Assembly (NCBI GenBank): GCA_020049615.1
Contig: JAIFKN010000230.1
Location: 1 to 16,564 of the forward strand
Source of the DNA: a bacterium
GTDB lineage: Bacteria > Planctomycetota > UBA11346
Reading direction: 5' to 3'
Length of the DNA: 16,564 nt
How positions within the stretch are numbered: position 1 is the first letter of the stretch; each line of letters begins with the position of its first letter. Position numbers and translations under genes: made by a program. The notes under the pieces were generated by a model. It did no database searches and was not told where the DNA came from. It saw only the letters and a program-made list of their open reading frames with translations. This document shows, in pieces, positions 6,967 through 14,951 of this stretch.

Positions 6967-8943
6967 ATGACCCGCACCCTTGCCGCCTCCCTGCTCCTCG
7001 CCTCCCTCGCCGCCGGCGAACCATCCCCGCCGCCGCCTGGCGAGCGCATGGTCGTCGAGGGCGAGCACATCGCGATCAAGCCCTATCCCATCGAGGAGAA
7101 GTTCCTCAATGTGTGGCCGAAGGCCGACGAAGACGCCTACGCCAAACGCATCAGCGAGGCGTTCGCGGCCTTCAAGGGCATGGGCGGCTACGGCAACCCG
7201 TACTTCGAGAACGAGAAGCAGAGCTACCCCAACGCCTTTATCGACTTCGTCAACGGCAACCGGCAGAAAGCCCTCGGTTTCCTCCAGTCTGATGACTGCG
7301 ACGGGTGGAACAGGCACACCATGATGGTGGACTGGTTCCCCTGCTTCACCATCCGCAGCCAGACGCGGAAGTACTTCTTCTTCGGCGGTTACCTCGACCC
7401 CGCCTACCGGCGCAAGATGTTCGACTCGGCGCGCATCTGGACGGAGAAGGATCCGCTGCGCCGCCCGCATCCCGACTTCGTCCCTCCCGGCGAGCGCGAA
7501 GCGAAGAAGATGGCCAAGGATGGAGGTTGGACACCGCAATACTTCAACTCCTGGGTTGACGTTCGCGCCACCGATAACCTGCGCGCCATGCGCGAAGGCG
7601 CCGTCTATCTCATGGCCGAGGAGACCGGCAACACCGAGGTGGCGAAGATCTACAAGGACCGCATCCGCGAATACGCCAACGCCTGCTTCAGCACCGGCAT
7701 GGGCGAATGGGACAGCGGCAACTACCTTGCACACACCATCGTCGGCACGCTGCAGACCTACGACTTCGCCAAGGATCCCGAGGTGAAGGCCCTGGCCAAG
7801 GGCATCCTCGACTATCTCAGCACGGTTGCCGCCGTCGCGTACTTCAAGGGCGGGGTCGCCGCACCCAACGCCCGCGACTACAACAACGTCGGGCCGAAGG
7901 CGGGCTTCGCCGGCGAGACCTGGCTGTGGTTCGGCGACTGCGACGCGCCGGAGTCTGGCAAGCCGTATCGCGACTTCGTCCATCTCGCCACCAGTGCCTA
8001 CCGCCCGCCGCCCGCCGTCCTCTCGCTGGCGCGCAAGGATTTCGCCAAACCGGTGGAGATCCTGCAGGCCAAGCCCTCCTACGATGGATGGTTCAAGAAG
8101 CCTGGCGGCGAGGACACTGTCGAGTACCAGGTAACCCTGTATGTCGGCCACACCTACCAGTTCGGCACCCTGCCTTTCCTGCATCGCGGCGACGTCAACG
8201 GCTTCCGCCTCGGCATGGCCGAGCGGGCCCGCGGCCTCGCCACCGTGATCGCGTTCTCCGGCACCAAAGGCTACAAGGGCCACGCCACCGCGACGAATGG
8301 TCAGGACCAGGTCGCCCAGTACCGCAACACCGCCATCTGGATGAACCGCGACGCCAAGGCCGACCTGCACCTGGCGGTGCCCAGGGAGGCGAAACTGAAG
8401 CAGGACGGCGCCTGGACCTTCGTCCAGGGCGAGCAGACCTGGCTGGCGCTCAGGGCGATCAACGCCGCCGGCGGCGGCATCGACGAAGCGACGGAGAAGG
8501 CGCTGTGGGCGAAGAAGGATGGCAAGAGCTCGTACCCGCTCGACACCGTCCTGACCTGGCTGGGCGACGGTTCCGGGCCCTGCGGCCTCTATCTGGAGGT
8601 CGGCGAGCAGCAGACGCATGGCGGCTTCGACGCCTTCGTCGCGGCCGTCAAGGCGAAGGCCAAGGTCGAGGCTGGTGAACTGGCATCCAAGCAGCGGGTC
8701 GCCGCCACCGGTTCGCGTGGCGAGCAGGTCGCCATCACCCTGACGCCGCAGGGCAAGCCGCAGATCGAACGCGGAGGGAAGGCTTGGGACTGGAAGTCGC
8801 ATGAAGTGCTCTACGGCACCGGTAGCGAAGGCACCAGCCCGGTGACGCTCGGCTGGAAGCAAGGCGTGCTCGAGGTGAAGGCTGGCGGCAGGTCCTTCGT
8901 CGGCCGGATGCAGGACGGGAAATACACCTGGGAGAACAAGTAG
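6967..8943 (+). CDS. Secreted alpha/alpha-toroid protein of unknown function
   Basis: This 658-residue protein begins with a signal peptide (MTRTLAASLLLASLAAGE). I do not recognise a named family. The central part reads as helical hairpins of an alpha/alpha toroid: a segment beginning GEWDSGNYLAHTIVGTLQTY, followed by YDFAKDPEVKALAKGILDYL and then APNARDYNN, matches the pattern of uncharacterised polysaccharide-lyase or heparinase-like proteins. A conserved aromatic and charged stretch around WNRHTMMVDW would suit a sugar-binding cleft. The C-terminal ~250 residues look beta-rich, again as in such enzymes. ATG 6967 gives the signal peptide; upstream in-frame codons are rejected for that reason. 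It is divergent from the transglutaminase-like gene. A role in polysaccharide breakdown is inference from fold resemblance only. Confidence 0.85.
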   Translation: MTRTLAASLLLASLAAGEPSPPPPGERMVVEGEHIAIKPYPIEEKFLNVWPKADEDAYAKRISEAFAAFKGMGGYGNPYFENEKQSYPNAFIDFVNGNRQKALGFLQSDDCDGWNRHTMMVDWFPCFTIRSQTRKYFFFGGYLDPAYRRKMFDSARIWTEKDPLRRPHPDFVPPGEREAKKMAKDGGWTPQYFNSWVDVRATDNLRAMREGAVYLMAEETGNTEVAKIYKDRIREYANACFSTGMGEWDSGNYLAHTIVGTLQTYDFAKDPEVKALAKGILDYLSTVAAVAYFKGGVAAPNARDYNNVGPKAGFAGETWLWFGDCDAPESGKPYRDFVHLATSAYRPPPAVLSLARKDFAKPVEILQAKPSYDGWFKKPGGEDTVEYQVTLYVGHTYQFGTLPFLHRGDVNGFRLGMAERARGLATVIAFSGTKGYKGHATATNGQDQVAQYRNTAIWMNRDAKADLHLAVPREAKLKQDGAWTFVQGEQTWLALRAINAAGGGIDEATEKALWAKKDGKSSYPLDTVLTWLGDGSGPCGLYLEVGEQQTHGGFDAFVAAVKAKAKVEAGELASKQRVAATGSRGEQVAITLTPQGKPQIERGGKAWDWKSHEVLYGTGSEGTSPVTLGWKQGVLEVKAGGRSFVGRMQDGKYTWENK

Positions 8944-9053
8944 GTCTGGGTCCGCGCCAAGCCTGGTCTTCTGCTGCAAGTCGGACATGAGAGCCCACTG
9001 AACCTGATCCATCCAGCTCTTGGCGAACCCAGAGGGCCTCATAACCTGCCCGC

Positions 9054-9147
9054 GGGAACGGGTGGTCGCCGGTGCGGCCCCAGGCCTTCAAAGCCTCGGT
9101 GGGGGAGCAATCTCCCAGGTGGGTTCGACTCCCATACGCTCCCGCCA
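9054..9147 (+). tRNA. selC: tRNA-Sec (anticodon TCA), encoded CCA
   Basis: A 94-base selenocysteine tRNA can be folded by hand. It has an 8-position acceptor (9054-9061 with 9136-9143), a six-pair D stem (GGTCGC/GCGGCC) with a CGGT loop, and an anticodon loop CTTCAAA with TCA at 9088-9090. A long variable arm follows (seven pairs, GCAA loop, 9100-9117), then a T stem of five pairs with loop TTCGACT, discriminator G and encoded CCA (9145-9147). The 8+5 acceptor/T arrangement, the six-pair D stem and several segments (CCGGTG, CTTCAAA, GGTTCGACTCC, CGCCA) match bacterial selC as I remember the E. coli gene. Irregularities are an A-C mismatch at acceptor pair 5, G-A at pair 8, and C-C in the anticodon stem. 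The CCA is followed at once by the hemerythrin ATG. It implies the organism makes selenoproteins; the Sec machinery genes are not in this window. Confidence 0.87.
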
Positions 9148-9549
9148 ATGATCACCTGGAAGAGCGAATATGACGTCGGCGTCCCGGCCATCGACGATCA
9201 GCACAAGCGACTGTTCGCCCTGCTCGACAACCTGACGCGGCCCGACCAGGAGGTGAAACTCACCGAGTTGGTCCTCGAACTCGGGCGCTACATCGCCGAG
9301 CACTTCGCCTACGAGGAAGGCCTGATGCGCAAGCATGCCTATCCGCGGCAGGCCGAACACATGGCCCAGCACCAGGAACTGGTGGCCCAGTACCGTTCCA
9401 TGACCGAAGGCCTGAACGTCGATGATCCCAAGGCCGTCGCCCGCACCCGCATGGTCGTCTACGCCTGGTTCACCCGCCACATCCTCGGCGACCGCATGGA
9501 CAAGGAACTGGGCCTGTTCCTGCAGCGCATCGGCGTCTTCCTGCGCTGA
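9148..9549 (+). CDS. Bacteriohemerythrin
   Basis: This 133-residue single-domain protein is a bacteriohemerythrin, which binds oxygen at a non-haem di-iron site; members serve in oxygen storage, delivery or sensing. The start MITWKSEYDVGVPAIDDQH is the canonical N-terminus of the family. Iron-ligand candidates are H19, H52, E56, H71, H75 and H111. The last acidic ligand normally stands five residues after the final histidine; here that place is R116, with D115 and D118 on either side. The ATG directly follows the CCA of tRNA-Sec, so no ribosome-binding site can exist upstream without lying in the tRNA. Translation may therefore be leaderless or depend on read-through from the tRNA transcript. 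The MazG-like gene follows after 40 bases and may be co-transcribed. Confidence 0.93.
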   Translation: MITWKSEYDVGVPAIDDQHKRLFALLDNLTRPDQEVKLTELVLELGRYIAEHFAYEEGLMRKHAYPRQAEHMAQHQELVAQYRSMTEGLNVDDPKAVARTRMVVYAWFTRHILGDRMDKELGLFLQRIGVFLR

Positions 9550-9589
9550 GCGCCGCTGGACCGCGGCGGCGGATGCATCTGCTGCCACC

Positions 9590-9943
9590 ATGCCCTTCAC
9601 CCCCCGCTGCCTCGATTCCATCCGCGCCGAAGCCGCCGCGTTCGCCGATGAACGCGACTGGCAGCAGTTCCACAGCCCGCGCAACCTGCTGCTAGCGGTG
9701 GTCAGCGAGGTCGGCGAACTGGCCGAGGTGGTGCGCTGGAGCGGCGACCGCGAGCCGGCGATCACCGACGCCAACCGCCAGGACTGGGAGGACGAGATGG
9801 CCGACGTGTTCATCCTGCTGGTGCGCCTGGCCGACCGCAGCGGCGTCGATCTGACCGCGGCCTTCGCGCGCAAGCTGCAGAAGGCGCGGGAGAAGTATCC
9901 GGTCGAGGAGTTCAAGGGCTCGGCGCGCAAGGCCGGGCGCTGA
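9590..9943 (+). CDS. MazG-like nucleotide pyrophosphohydrolase
   Basis: This 117-residue protein belongs to the all-alpha NTP pyrophosphohydrolase (MazG-like) superfamily and most resembles the dCTPase/RS21-C6 (XTP3-TPA) group, which hydrolyses dCTP or related nucleotides to the monophosphate and pyrophosphate. The signature is ERDWQQFHSPRNLLLAVVSE, with metal-binding E40 and E43 (EVGE) and E69 and D72 (EMAD). Length is typical. ATG 9590 is chosen because family homology begins a few residues later; no Shine-Dalgarno is visible. It follows hemerythrin by 40 bases, where CGCCGC/GCGGCG (9551-9568) could form a small hairpin. Its stop codon is three bases from the stop of the convergent macroglobulin gene. 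Nucleotide-pool cleaning is the likely role; the exact substrate cannot be told. Confidence 0.9.
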   Translation: MPFTPRCLDSIRAEAAAFADERDWQQFHSPRNLLLAVVSEVGELAEVVRWSGDREPAITDANRQDWEDEMADVFILLVRLADRSGVDLTAAFARKLQKAREKYPVEEFKGSARKAGR

Positions 9944-9946
9944 CCG

Positions 9947-12900
9947 TCAGCGATCGATGACCAGGGTCCTGCCCGGCTGCCACGCCACGCGCAGCGGCTC
10001 ATAGTAGGGCAGCGCCGACGAGGCCGCGCCGCGGAACGAGCCGGCGGCGACCGCGACGCAGGCGATGGGGACCTCCCAGAGCGCTCCGTCGGCGAGCAGT
10101 TCGCCGTAGATCCGCACTTCGCCGTCGACCGCCTCCCAGCTGGCGATGCGGCGGGCGCGGACCAGCCGGTCGAGGGCCTCGGCGCGCGGCTCCAGCCCGG
10201 CCGGGATGCCGAGCCGCAGCAGCGGCGCATAGACCGCGGCCGTGGCTTTCACCCGGGCGAGCAGTTCGCAAGGCTGACCCACGACCAGACGCGGCGGCAG
10301 GTGCAGGGCGAACGACAAGGGCGCATCGGGCGCGTCCTGCGGGCGCTCGACTCGGCCCTCGACCTCCCAGCGCCAGATCTGCTGGGGGCCGTCCACCTGC
10401 ACCTCGAGCGGTGCGCCCCCCGGTTCGACCAGCAACGGCATGGTGTGCAGACCACGCGCCCCGACCGGCAAAACCAGTTCGCCCATCAGCCGCCCCCCCT
10501 GCCTGACCGACAGGCGTGCGGCCTCGCTGCCCGGCTGCAGCCGCTCAGCAGCGGCGAAGGCCTCGATCGCCAGCACATTGGCCTGGGTGATGTCCCAGGC
10601 CGCGCCCCAGCGTCGGGCGGCGAGCCAGGCGAGGCTGCGCTGCGCCTCGTCGTTCCGCTGCGTGGCGAGGCTGTCCAGCACCGCCAGCGCCACCGCCTCG
10701 ACCGCGGCCTCCGGTCGCCACGGCGACGCCCCCGGCCGCGCCACGGCGCCATCGGGCAGGCGCTGCACCCGCGCCATCAGCGCGCTGGCGATCGCAGGTT
10801 CGTCGCAGGCGCGGGCCAGGCGGGCGGCCAGTCCCAGTGCATAGGCGGTGCCGAGGCGCTCGGCGGCGGCATAGGCTCGCTGACGATCCTCGACCGGACA
10901 GGCCTCGGCGAGGTCGGCGCTGATCTGCACCTGGCACAGCAGCGGATCCGCCGAGGCCGCGCCGGGCGCAAACCCGCCGGACGACGGATCGCGCCGGTCG
11001 AGCAGCCAGGCCTGCTGGCGCGCTAGCAACTGCGGATCCACTGGCGTCAGCTTGCCCAGCAGGCGGAACTGGCGCAGGCCATAGGCGGTCAGCACCGGAT
11101 CGCCGGGATCGCGGCCGAACAGGCTGAAGCCGCCGCCGGGACAGGCGAAGCCCTGCAGACGGGCGACGGCGGCGGCGAGGTGCGCGCTTGCAACGGGATC
11201 GGCCGGCCGACCGGTAGCCAGTCGGCGCAGACTCGACAGGGCCAGGGGATGGCTGACCGACGAGGTCTGTTCGAAGCACCCGTGCGGTTCGCGCCGGAAG
11301 CACTCGTGCACCGCTTCCAGCACGGCGTCGAAACCGCGTTCGATCACGATGGCGCCGCGCAGGCCGCCGGGGAGGAATCCCTGCTGGGGCAGGTCGATCC
11401 GACCGCTCCCCTGTGCCCGGCCGCTGGCCCGCCAGGGCGCACCCGGCGGCAGGATCGCGACCTCTCTGGCGCGGGCATCGCTGCCGGCATCGGAAACCGC
11501 CGAGACCCGCACCTGGGCCTGGCCGGGGGCGACGGCGCTGAGCAGGAGATGGCCATCGGCTAGCGTGGCGGAGCAGGCGCCGCCGACGGCTTCCGCCCTG
11601 GCGTCAGCGCCGCGCGCCGTGCACGGCACCTCCCAACGATCGCCGACCAGCAGCGAACCCGGCAGGCGCACCGCCACCTCGACCGGGGCGCGTACTTCCA
11701 GCACGCCTTCGACGGCAGTGAAGCCGCCAGCAGCATCCATGGCGTCGGCGCGCAGGGTCAGGCGGCGCCCGCGTCCGGCGGCGGGAAGCTGCAGCGATAG
11801 CCGGCCATCGGCCGCAGTCGGTTCGGCCGCCCACCAGGCCAGGGTGCCGGGCGGCAGGGCCTCGTCGGGCTGCCCAGGTGATAACGCCCGGCGCAGATCG
11901 GCGCGCACCGGAGCGGACAGGCGCTCGCCGCCGTTGCGGACCGGGCTGTAGCGGTAGTAGACCTCCAGCGACAGGGCGCAGATCGCGCTCGTCATCACCC
12001 GGCCCCAGCGCGCACCGCTGGCGCCGAACAGGTCCGGATCCCAGCTGCCGTCGTACGGTTCGCCGACGCGCTGCTGCGCGATGAGGAAATCCCGCACGAC
12101 CAGGTTCCACAACTGCCAGCGTTCGCCGCCGACCTGGAACATGGCCAGGTTGCCCCACAACAGCGTCATCGGATCGATGGGCGCCGCCCGGGGCGGCGAC
12201 TCGGCGAGCGCGTCGGCCAAGCTCTCGAGCATCTGGTCGCCGATGCGGTGGCCGAGGTACACGGCCATCATCGCCCCGGCGGCGGTGCAGGCCGGTGCGT
12301 GCGCCGTGCCGGCGACGGCGTCGAAGGTGCCGGGGAAGGTGCTGACCGGACCAGGCACGGGATTGGCCGCGCGCCAGGCCAGCTCGAGGTAGTGCTTGGC
12401 CCGTTCCAGGCCGCCGTGGACGTCGAGGCCGCCGGCATAGGCGCTCTTCAGCGCCATCACGCACCAGGCCGAGGCGGGGCCGTCCAGCCGCGGATCGTCG
12501 GACCGGCCCGACGCGGCCCAGCCGCCGACGGGATGCTGCATCCGCAGCAGGCGCTCGATGAGCAGCTGCGCCGGCTGGCGCAATTCGGGATCGCTGGTCA
12601 TGGCATAGGCCTCGGCCAGGACCATGGTGACGCAGGCCTGCACCACCGGATCGGCGTCCACCGTCCCGTCGGCGGCCAGTTGGCTCTGCAGCCAGACGAT
12701 GCCATTCCGCACCAGGGGCTTGTACTTGCTCGGCGTCTTGTGGTCGTAGCCGGCGCCGAGGAAGGTCAGCAGCGACAAGGCGGTGCCGCAGCGGTCCGCC
12801 GAGGGGCCGGTCCAGGTACCGAGCCCCTCCGGCTCCTGCTCGAATGGAGAACTCTTCGGCCAGTGGACGGCACTCCACCGGCCATCCGGCGACTGCGTAC

Positions 12901-14677
12901 GCTTGAGGAATCGTCCGGAGGCCCACACGCCAGCCTCGCTCGCCCGCGTGCCGCCGTTGCGCGCCAGCGCCCGCTTGCGGCCGCCACCGGTGCGCTGGCC
13001 GAACAGGCCGGCAGCTCCGCCACCGGCACCGATCGCCATGAACAATCCGGAACCGCCCATCTCGCTGTCGGCCACCGCCAGCGCCGCCGGCGCGAGGTCG
13101 AGGGCCGGCGCCAGCATCCAGCGCAGGATCGGCGCCTCGCCGCTGCGCAGGCGGCGGAAGCGGCCGCCGTCGGCCACGGTCTGGCCGCGCCGCCAGGACT
13201 GCACGCCCAGCAGCAGGTCGAGACGCTCGCTGGCCGCACCGTCGGCAGCGAGATAGCTGCCGGAATCGGCCAGATCCTCGACCTCGCCATCGAGCCAGGC
13301 CAGGGCGGGAAGACGCGGCGGACGCTCGCGCACCTCGATCGGATCCTCATCCCCCGCCTCGACCACGGCCAGTGAGCAGAGACCGGGCAGCGGACGGCCA
13401 TCGGGGCCGGTCAGGCGCAGGCCAACAGCGATCGCCTGCTGGGGCCCGATCACGGCCGGCGCCTCCAGCGCCAGCGCGATGCTGCGGGTGGGACGGCGGA
13501 AGAGCGTGCGCTGAACGAGGACGGTCCCATCCGCCGCCTGCACCACCACGTCCATCACCCCTGCCGCGCCCGCCGGATCCAGCGCCAGGTCCTGGGCCGT
13601 CCCGAGCGCCACCTGCTGCTCGGCGACCAGCCGCCCACGCCGCAGTACGCGCACGAGGTAGCGTCCAGCCGGCGCATCGAGCCGCAGGCGCAGCGGCCGG
13701 TCGGCTGGTTGGATCGCGTCGCCGGCAAGGGTCGCGCCGCTCGCCTGCACCGCGGCCAGGGCGAGTTCCTGCACCACCGGCGCAGCCAGGACGATGCGGT
13801 AGGACGCTCCGGCCTGCGGGGTGAAGCCGAGGCGCGCCCGCCCCTCGTGCCTGGCGCTGAACGTGGCGAGACTGCGACCTTCGGCATCGACGAGTGCCCC
13901 GCGGCAGTCGGCTGGCTGCCCGTCCTCGGAGCGGGCCTGGACGAAGACCACGGCCGCGCGCCCGGCGACCAACGTGCCGCCCTCGACCTCGGCGCGCAGC
14001 TCCAGCCGGACCGAGGCCAATGGGATGCTGCGGCTGGCGACCACGCCTCCGGCATCACCCGGAAGACTGGCGGTCACCGTGCCGCTGCGCCGTTCGAGGC
14101 TGGCCGGGATGGCCAGGCTGATGCTGGCGCGACCCTGCGCGTCGCTGACCACGCGCTCCTCGCGTTCAGTGCCATCCGCCAGCGCGATCCGCAGCACCGC
14201 CGGCCGGTCAGCCAGCGGCTGGCCAGTGCGGTCGCGCAGGACCAGGGAGATGCCGGCGGTCTCGCCTGGGGCGTAGCCGCGGCGATCGAACTGCAGTTCG
14301 GCCTCGATCGCGGCAGGCACGGAGCTGGTCCGCGCCACCAGGATGCGACGCGGCTCGGCGGCGGCGCGCGTCCCTACCGTGGCCTCGACGCTGTACGAGC
14401 CGCCCAGGTCCGGCACCGGCCAACCGGCGGCGGCAACACCATCGGCGACCTCGGCCAAACCGTTCCAGACGACCTGTCCACGCCCGTCGCGGACGCGCAG
14501 ACATACCGGTAGCTGGGAGTCGAGCGGCACGCGCGACACGGCATCGAGCAGCAAGGCACGCAGACAGGCGGTCTCGCCTGGCCGGTACCACGGCCGCTCG
14601 CTGCTGATGTGGATCGTGGGATGGGCCTCGCCGGTCGCCAGGACGGCGGCAAGCAGCAGGACCATGGCCGGACGCAT
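9947..14677 (-). CDS. Alpha-2-macroglobulin-like thioester protein with an extra toroid module
   Basis: This 1576-residue protein has a signal peptide (MRPAMVLLLAAVLATGEAH) and N-terminal macroglobulin-type beta domains (about 20-530; YRPGETACLRALLLD and YAPGETAGISLVLRD are typical repeats). An inserted prenyltransferase-like toroid follows (539-914), then the conserved pre-thioester beta region (about 920-1115, with LSLQLPAAG and LLVGDRW). The thioester motif is GCFEQ, with C1134 and Q1137 to form the internal bond. The thioester toroid runs to about 1400 (CPGGGFSLFGRDPGDPVLTA), and C-terminal beta domains end near YYEPLRVAW. In this family a protease cut exposes the thioester, which then binds the attacker. 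The extra toroid lies about where the bait region would be expected. There is no lipobox, so a soluble periplasmic or exported form is likely. The sequence before ATG 14677 contains CTCCTCC, not a Shine-Dalgarno. No pbpC neighbour is present. Confidence 0.93.
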   Translation of the reverse strand: MRPAMVLLLAAVLATGEAHPTIHISSERPWYRPGETACLRALLLDAVSRVPLDSQLPVCLRVRDGRGQVVWNGLAEVADGVAAAGWPVPDLGGSYSVEATVGTRAAAEPRRILVARTSSVPAAIEAELQFDRRGYAPGETAGISLVLRDRTGQPLADRPAVLRIALADGTEREERVVSDAQGRASISLAIPASLERRSGTVTASLPGDAGGVVASRSIPLASVRLELRAEVEGGTLVAGRAAVVFVQARSEDGQPADCRGALVDAEGRSLATFSARHEGRARLGFTPQAGASYRIVLAAPVVQELALAAVQASGATLAGDAIQPADRPLRLRLDAPAGRYLVRVLRRGRLVAEQQVALGTAQDLALDPAGAAGVMDVVVQAADGTVLVQRTLFRRPTRSIALALEAPAVIGPQQAIAVGLRLTGPDGRPLPGLCSLAVVEAGDEDPIEVRERPPRLPALAWLDGEVEDLADSGSYLAADGAASERLDLLLGVQSWRRGQTVADGGRFRRLRSGEAPILRWMLAPALDLAPAALAVADSEMGGSGLFMAIGAGGGAAGLFGQRTGGGRKRALARNGGTRASEAGVWASGRFLKRTQSPDGRWSAVHWPKSSPFEQEPEGLGTWTGPSADRCGTALSLLTFLGAGYDHKTPSKYKPLVRNGIVWLQSQLAADGTVDADPVVQACVTMVLAEAYAMTSDPELRQPAQLLIERLLRMQHPVGGWAASGRSDDPRLDGPASAWCVMALKSAYAGGLDVHGGLERAKHYLELAWRAANPVPGPVSTFPGTFDAVAGTAHAPACTAAGAMMAVYLGHRIGDQMLESLADALAESPPRAAPIDPMTLLWGNLAMFQVGGERWQLWNLVVRDFLIAQQRVGEPYDGSWDPDLFGASGARWGRVMTSAICALSLEVYYRYSPVRNGGERLSAPVRADLRRALSPGQPDEALPPGTLAWWAAEPTAADGRLSLQLPAAGRGRRLTLRADAMDAAGGFTAVEGVLEVRAPVEVAVRLPGSLLVGDRWEVPCTARGADARAEAVGGACSATLADGHLLLSAVAPGQAQVRVSAVSDAGSDARAREVAILPPGAPWRASGRAQGSGRIDLPQQGFLPGGLRGAIVIERGFDAVLEAVHECFRREPHGCFEQTSSVSHPLALSSLRRLATGRPADPVASAHLAAAVARLQGFACPGGGFSLFGRDPGDPVLTAYGLRQFRLLGKLTPVDPQLLARQQAWLLDRRDPSSGGFAPGAASADPLLCQVQISADLAEACPVEDRQRAYAAAERLGTAYALGLAARLARACDEPAIASALMARVQRLPDGAVARPGASPWRPEAAVEAVALAVLDSLATQRNDEAQRSLAWLAARRWGAAWDITQANVLAIEAFAAAERLQPGSEAARLSVRQGGRLMGELVLPVGARGLHTMPLLVEPGGAPLEVQVDGPQQIWRWEVEGRVERPQDAPDAPLSFALHLPPRLVVGQPCELLARVKATAAVYAPLLRLGIPAGLEPRAEALDRLVRARRIASWEAVDGEVRIYGELLADGALWEVPIACVAVAAGSFRGAASSALPYYEPLRVAWQPGRTLVIDR
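11936..13063 (-). repeat. Shared toroid module, copy B (in the macroglobulin gene)
   Basis: This part encodes residues 539-914 of the macroglobulin-like protein and is the counterpart of copy A in the VIT-vWA gene. In copy A the module closes the protein; here it is internal. It starts with the same acidic/glycine lead (MGGSGLFMAIGAGGGAAG) and ends with SLEVYYRYSPVR. The block 12730-12765 is base-for-base identical to 2614-2649. Confidence 0.9.
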
Positions 14678-14725
14678 GTGGAGGAGAACGCGCGTTGCGC
14701 GCCATGGTTCAGCGGATCGACGACC

Positions 14726-14875
14726 TCAGTCGAGGATCGGACGGCATTCCTCGACGGGAGGCGGTTCGCCATTGGCCTGGCGTTCGGCTTTGCGCTTCTT
14801 CTTCTCCTCGGCCCAGCGTTTCTTGTCCATTTCACGCTGGCGTTTGGCGAAGGTCGCAGGGGTGCGTTGAGCCAT
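14726..14875 (-). CDS. Small basic protein of 49 residues
   Basis: A short reading frame, MAQRTPATFAKRQREMDKKR and onward to CRPILD, is very rich in Lys, Arg and Glu and reads as one long charged helix (about residues 8-36), followed by a proline-rich tail. I recall similar small conserved proteins in planctomycetes and related bacteria, but know no function for them. Support comes from a GGAG eight bases before the ATG, the best ribosome-binding site in the window, and from its compact spacing: 48 bases upstream of the macroglobulin gene and 113 bases downstream of the RRM gene, all on the minus strand. The basic helix and the neighbouring RRM gene hint at RNA or ribosome association, which is inference. 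Confidence 0.75.
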   Translation of the reverse strand: MAQRTPATFAKRQREMDKKRWAEEKKKRKAERQANGEPPPVEECRPILD

Positions 14876-14951
14876 GACTACGTCTCCGGGACTGACGGCC
14901 GGGCCCGAGCGACGATGCGCGTGGGAGGAGACCGGTCGGGTTGGGGTGGCC

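Noticed and set aside
8949..9030. Partly complementary GGGTCCGCGCCAAG and CTTGGCGAACCC upstream of selC
   Set aside because: The pairing is imperfect across about 56 bases and no known leader matches; chance is likely at this GC content.
6925..9042. Long open frame on the minus strand opposite the secreted toroid gene
   Set aside because: It is antisense to a gene with a signal peptide and coherent domain pattern, and the translation shows no recognisable family.
9551..9568. Hairpin between hemerythrin and the MazG-like gene as a terminator
   Set aside because: It is only six pairs with no T-run, and such GC repeats are frequent in this composition.
9547..9589. Selenocysteine read-through of the hemerythrin TGA
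   Set aside because: The family ends here, the sequence after TGA shows no homology, and the small GC hairpin after it lacks a recognisable SECIS loop.
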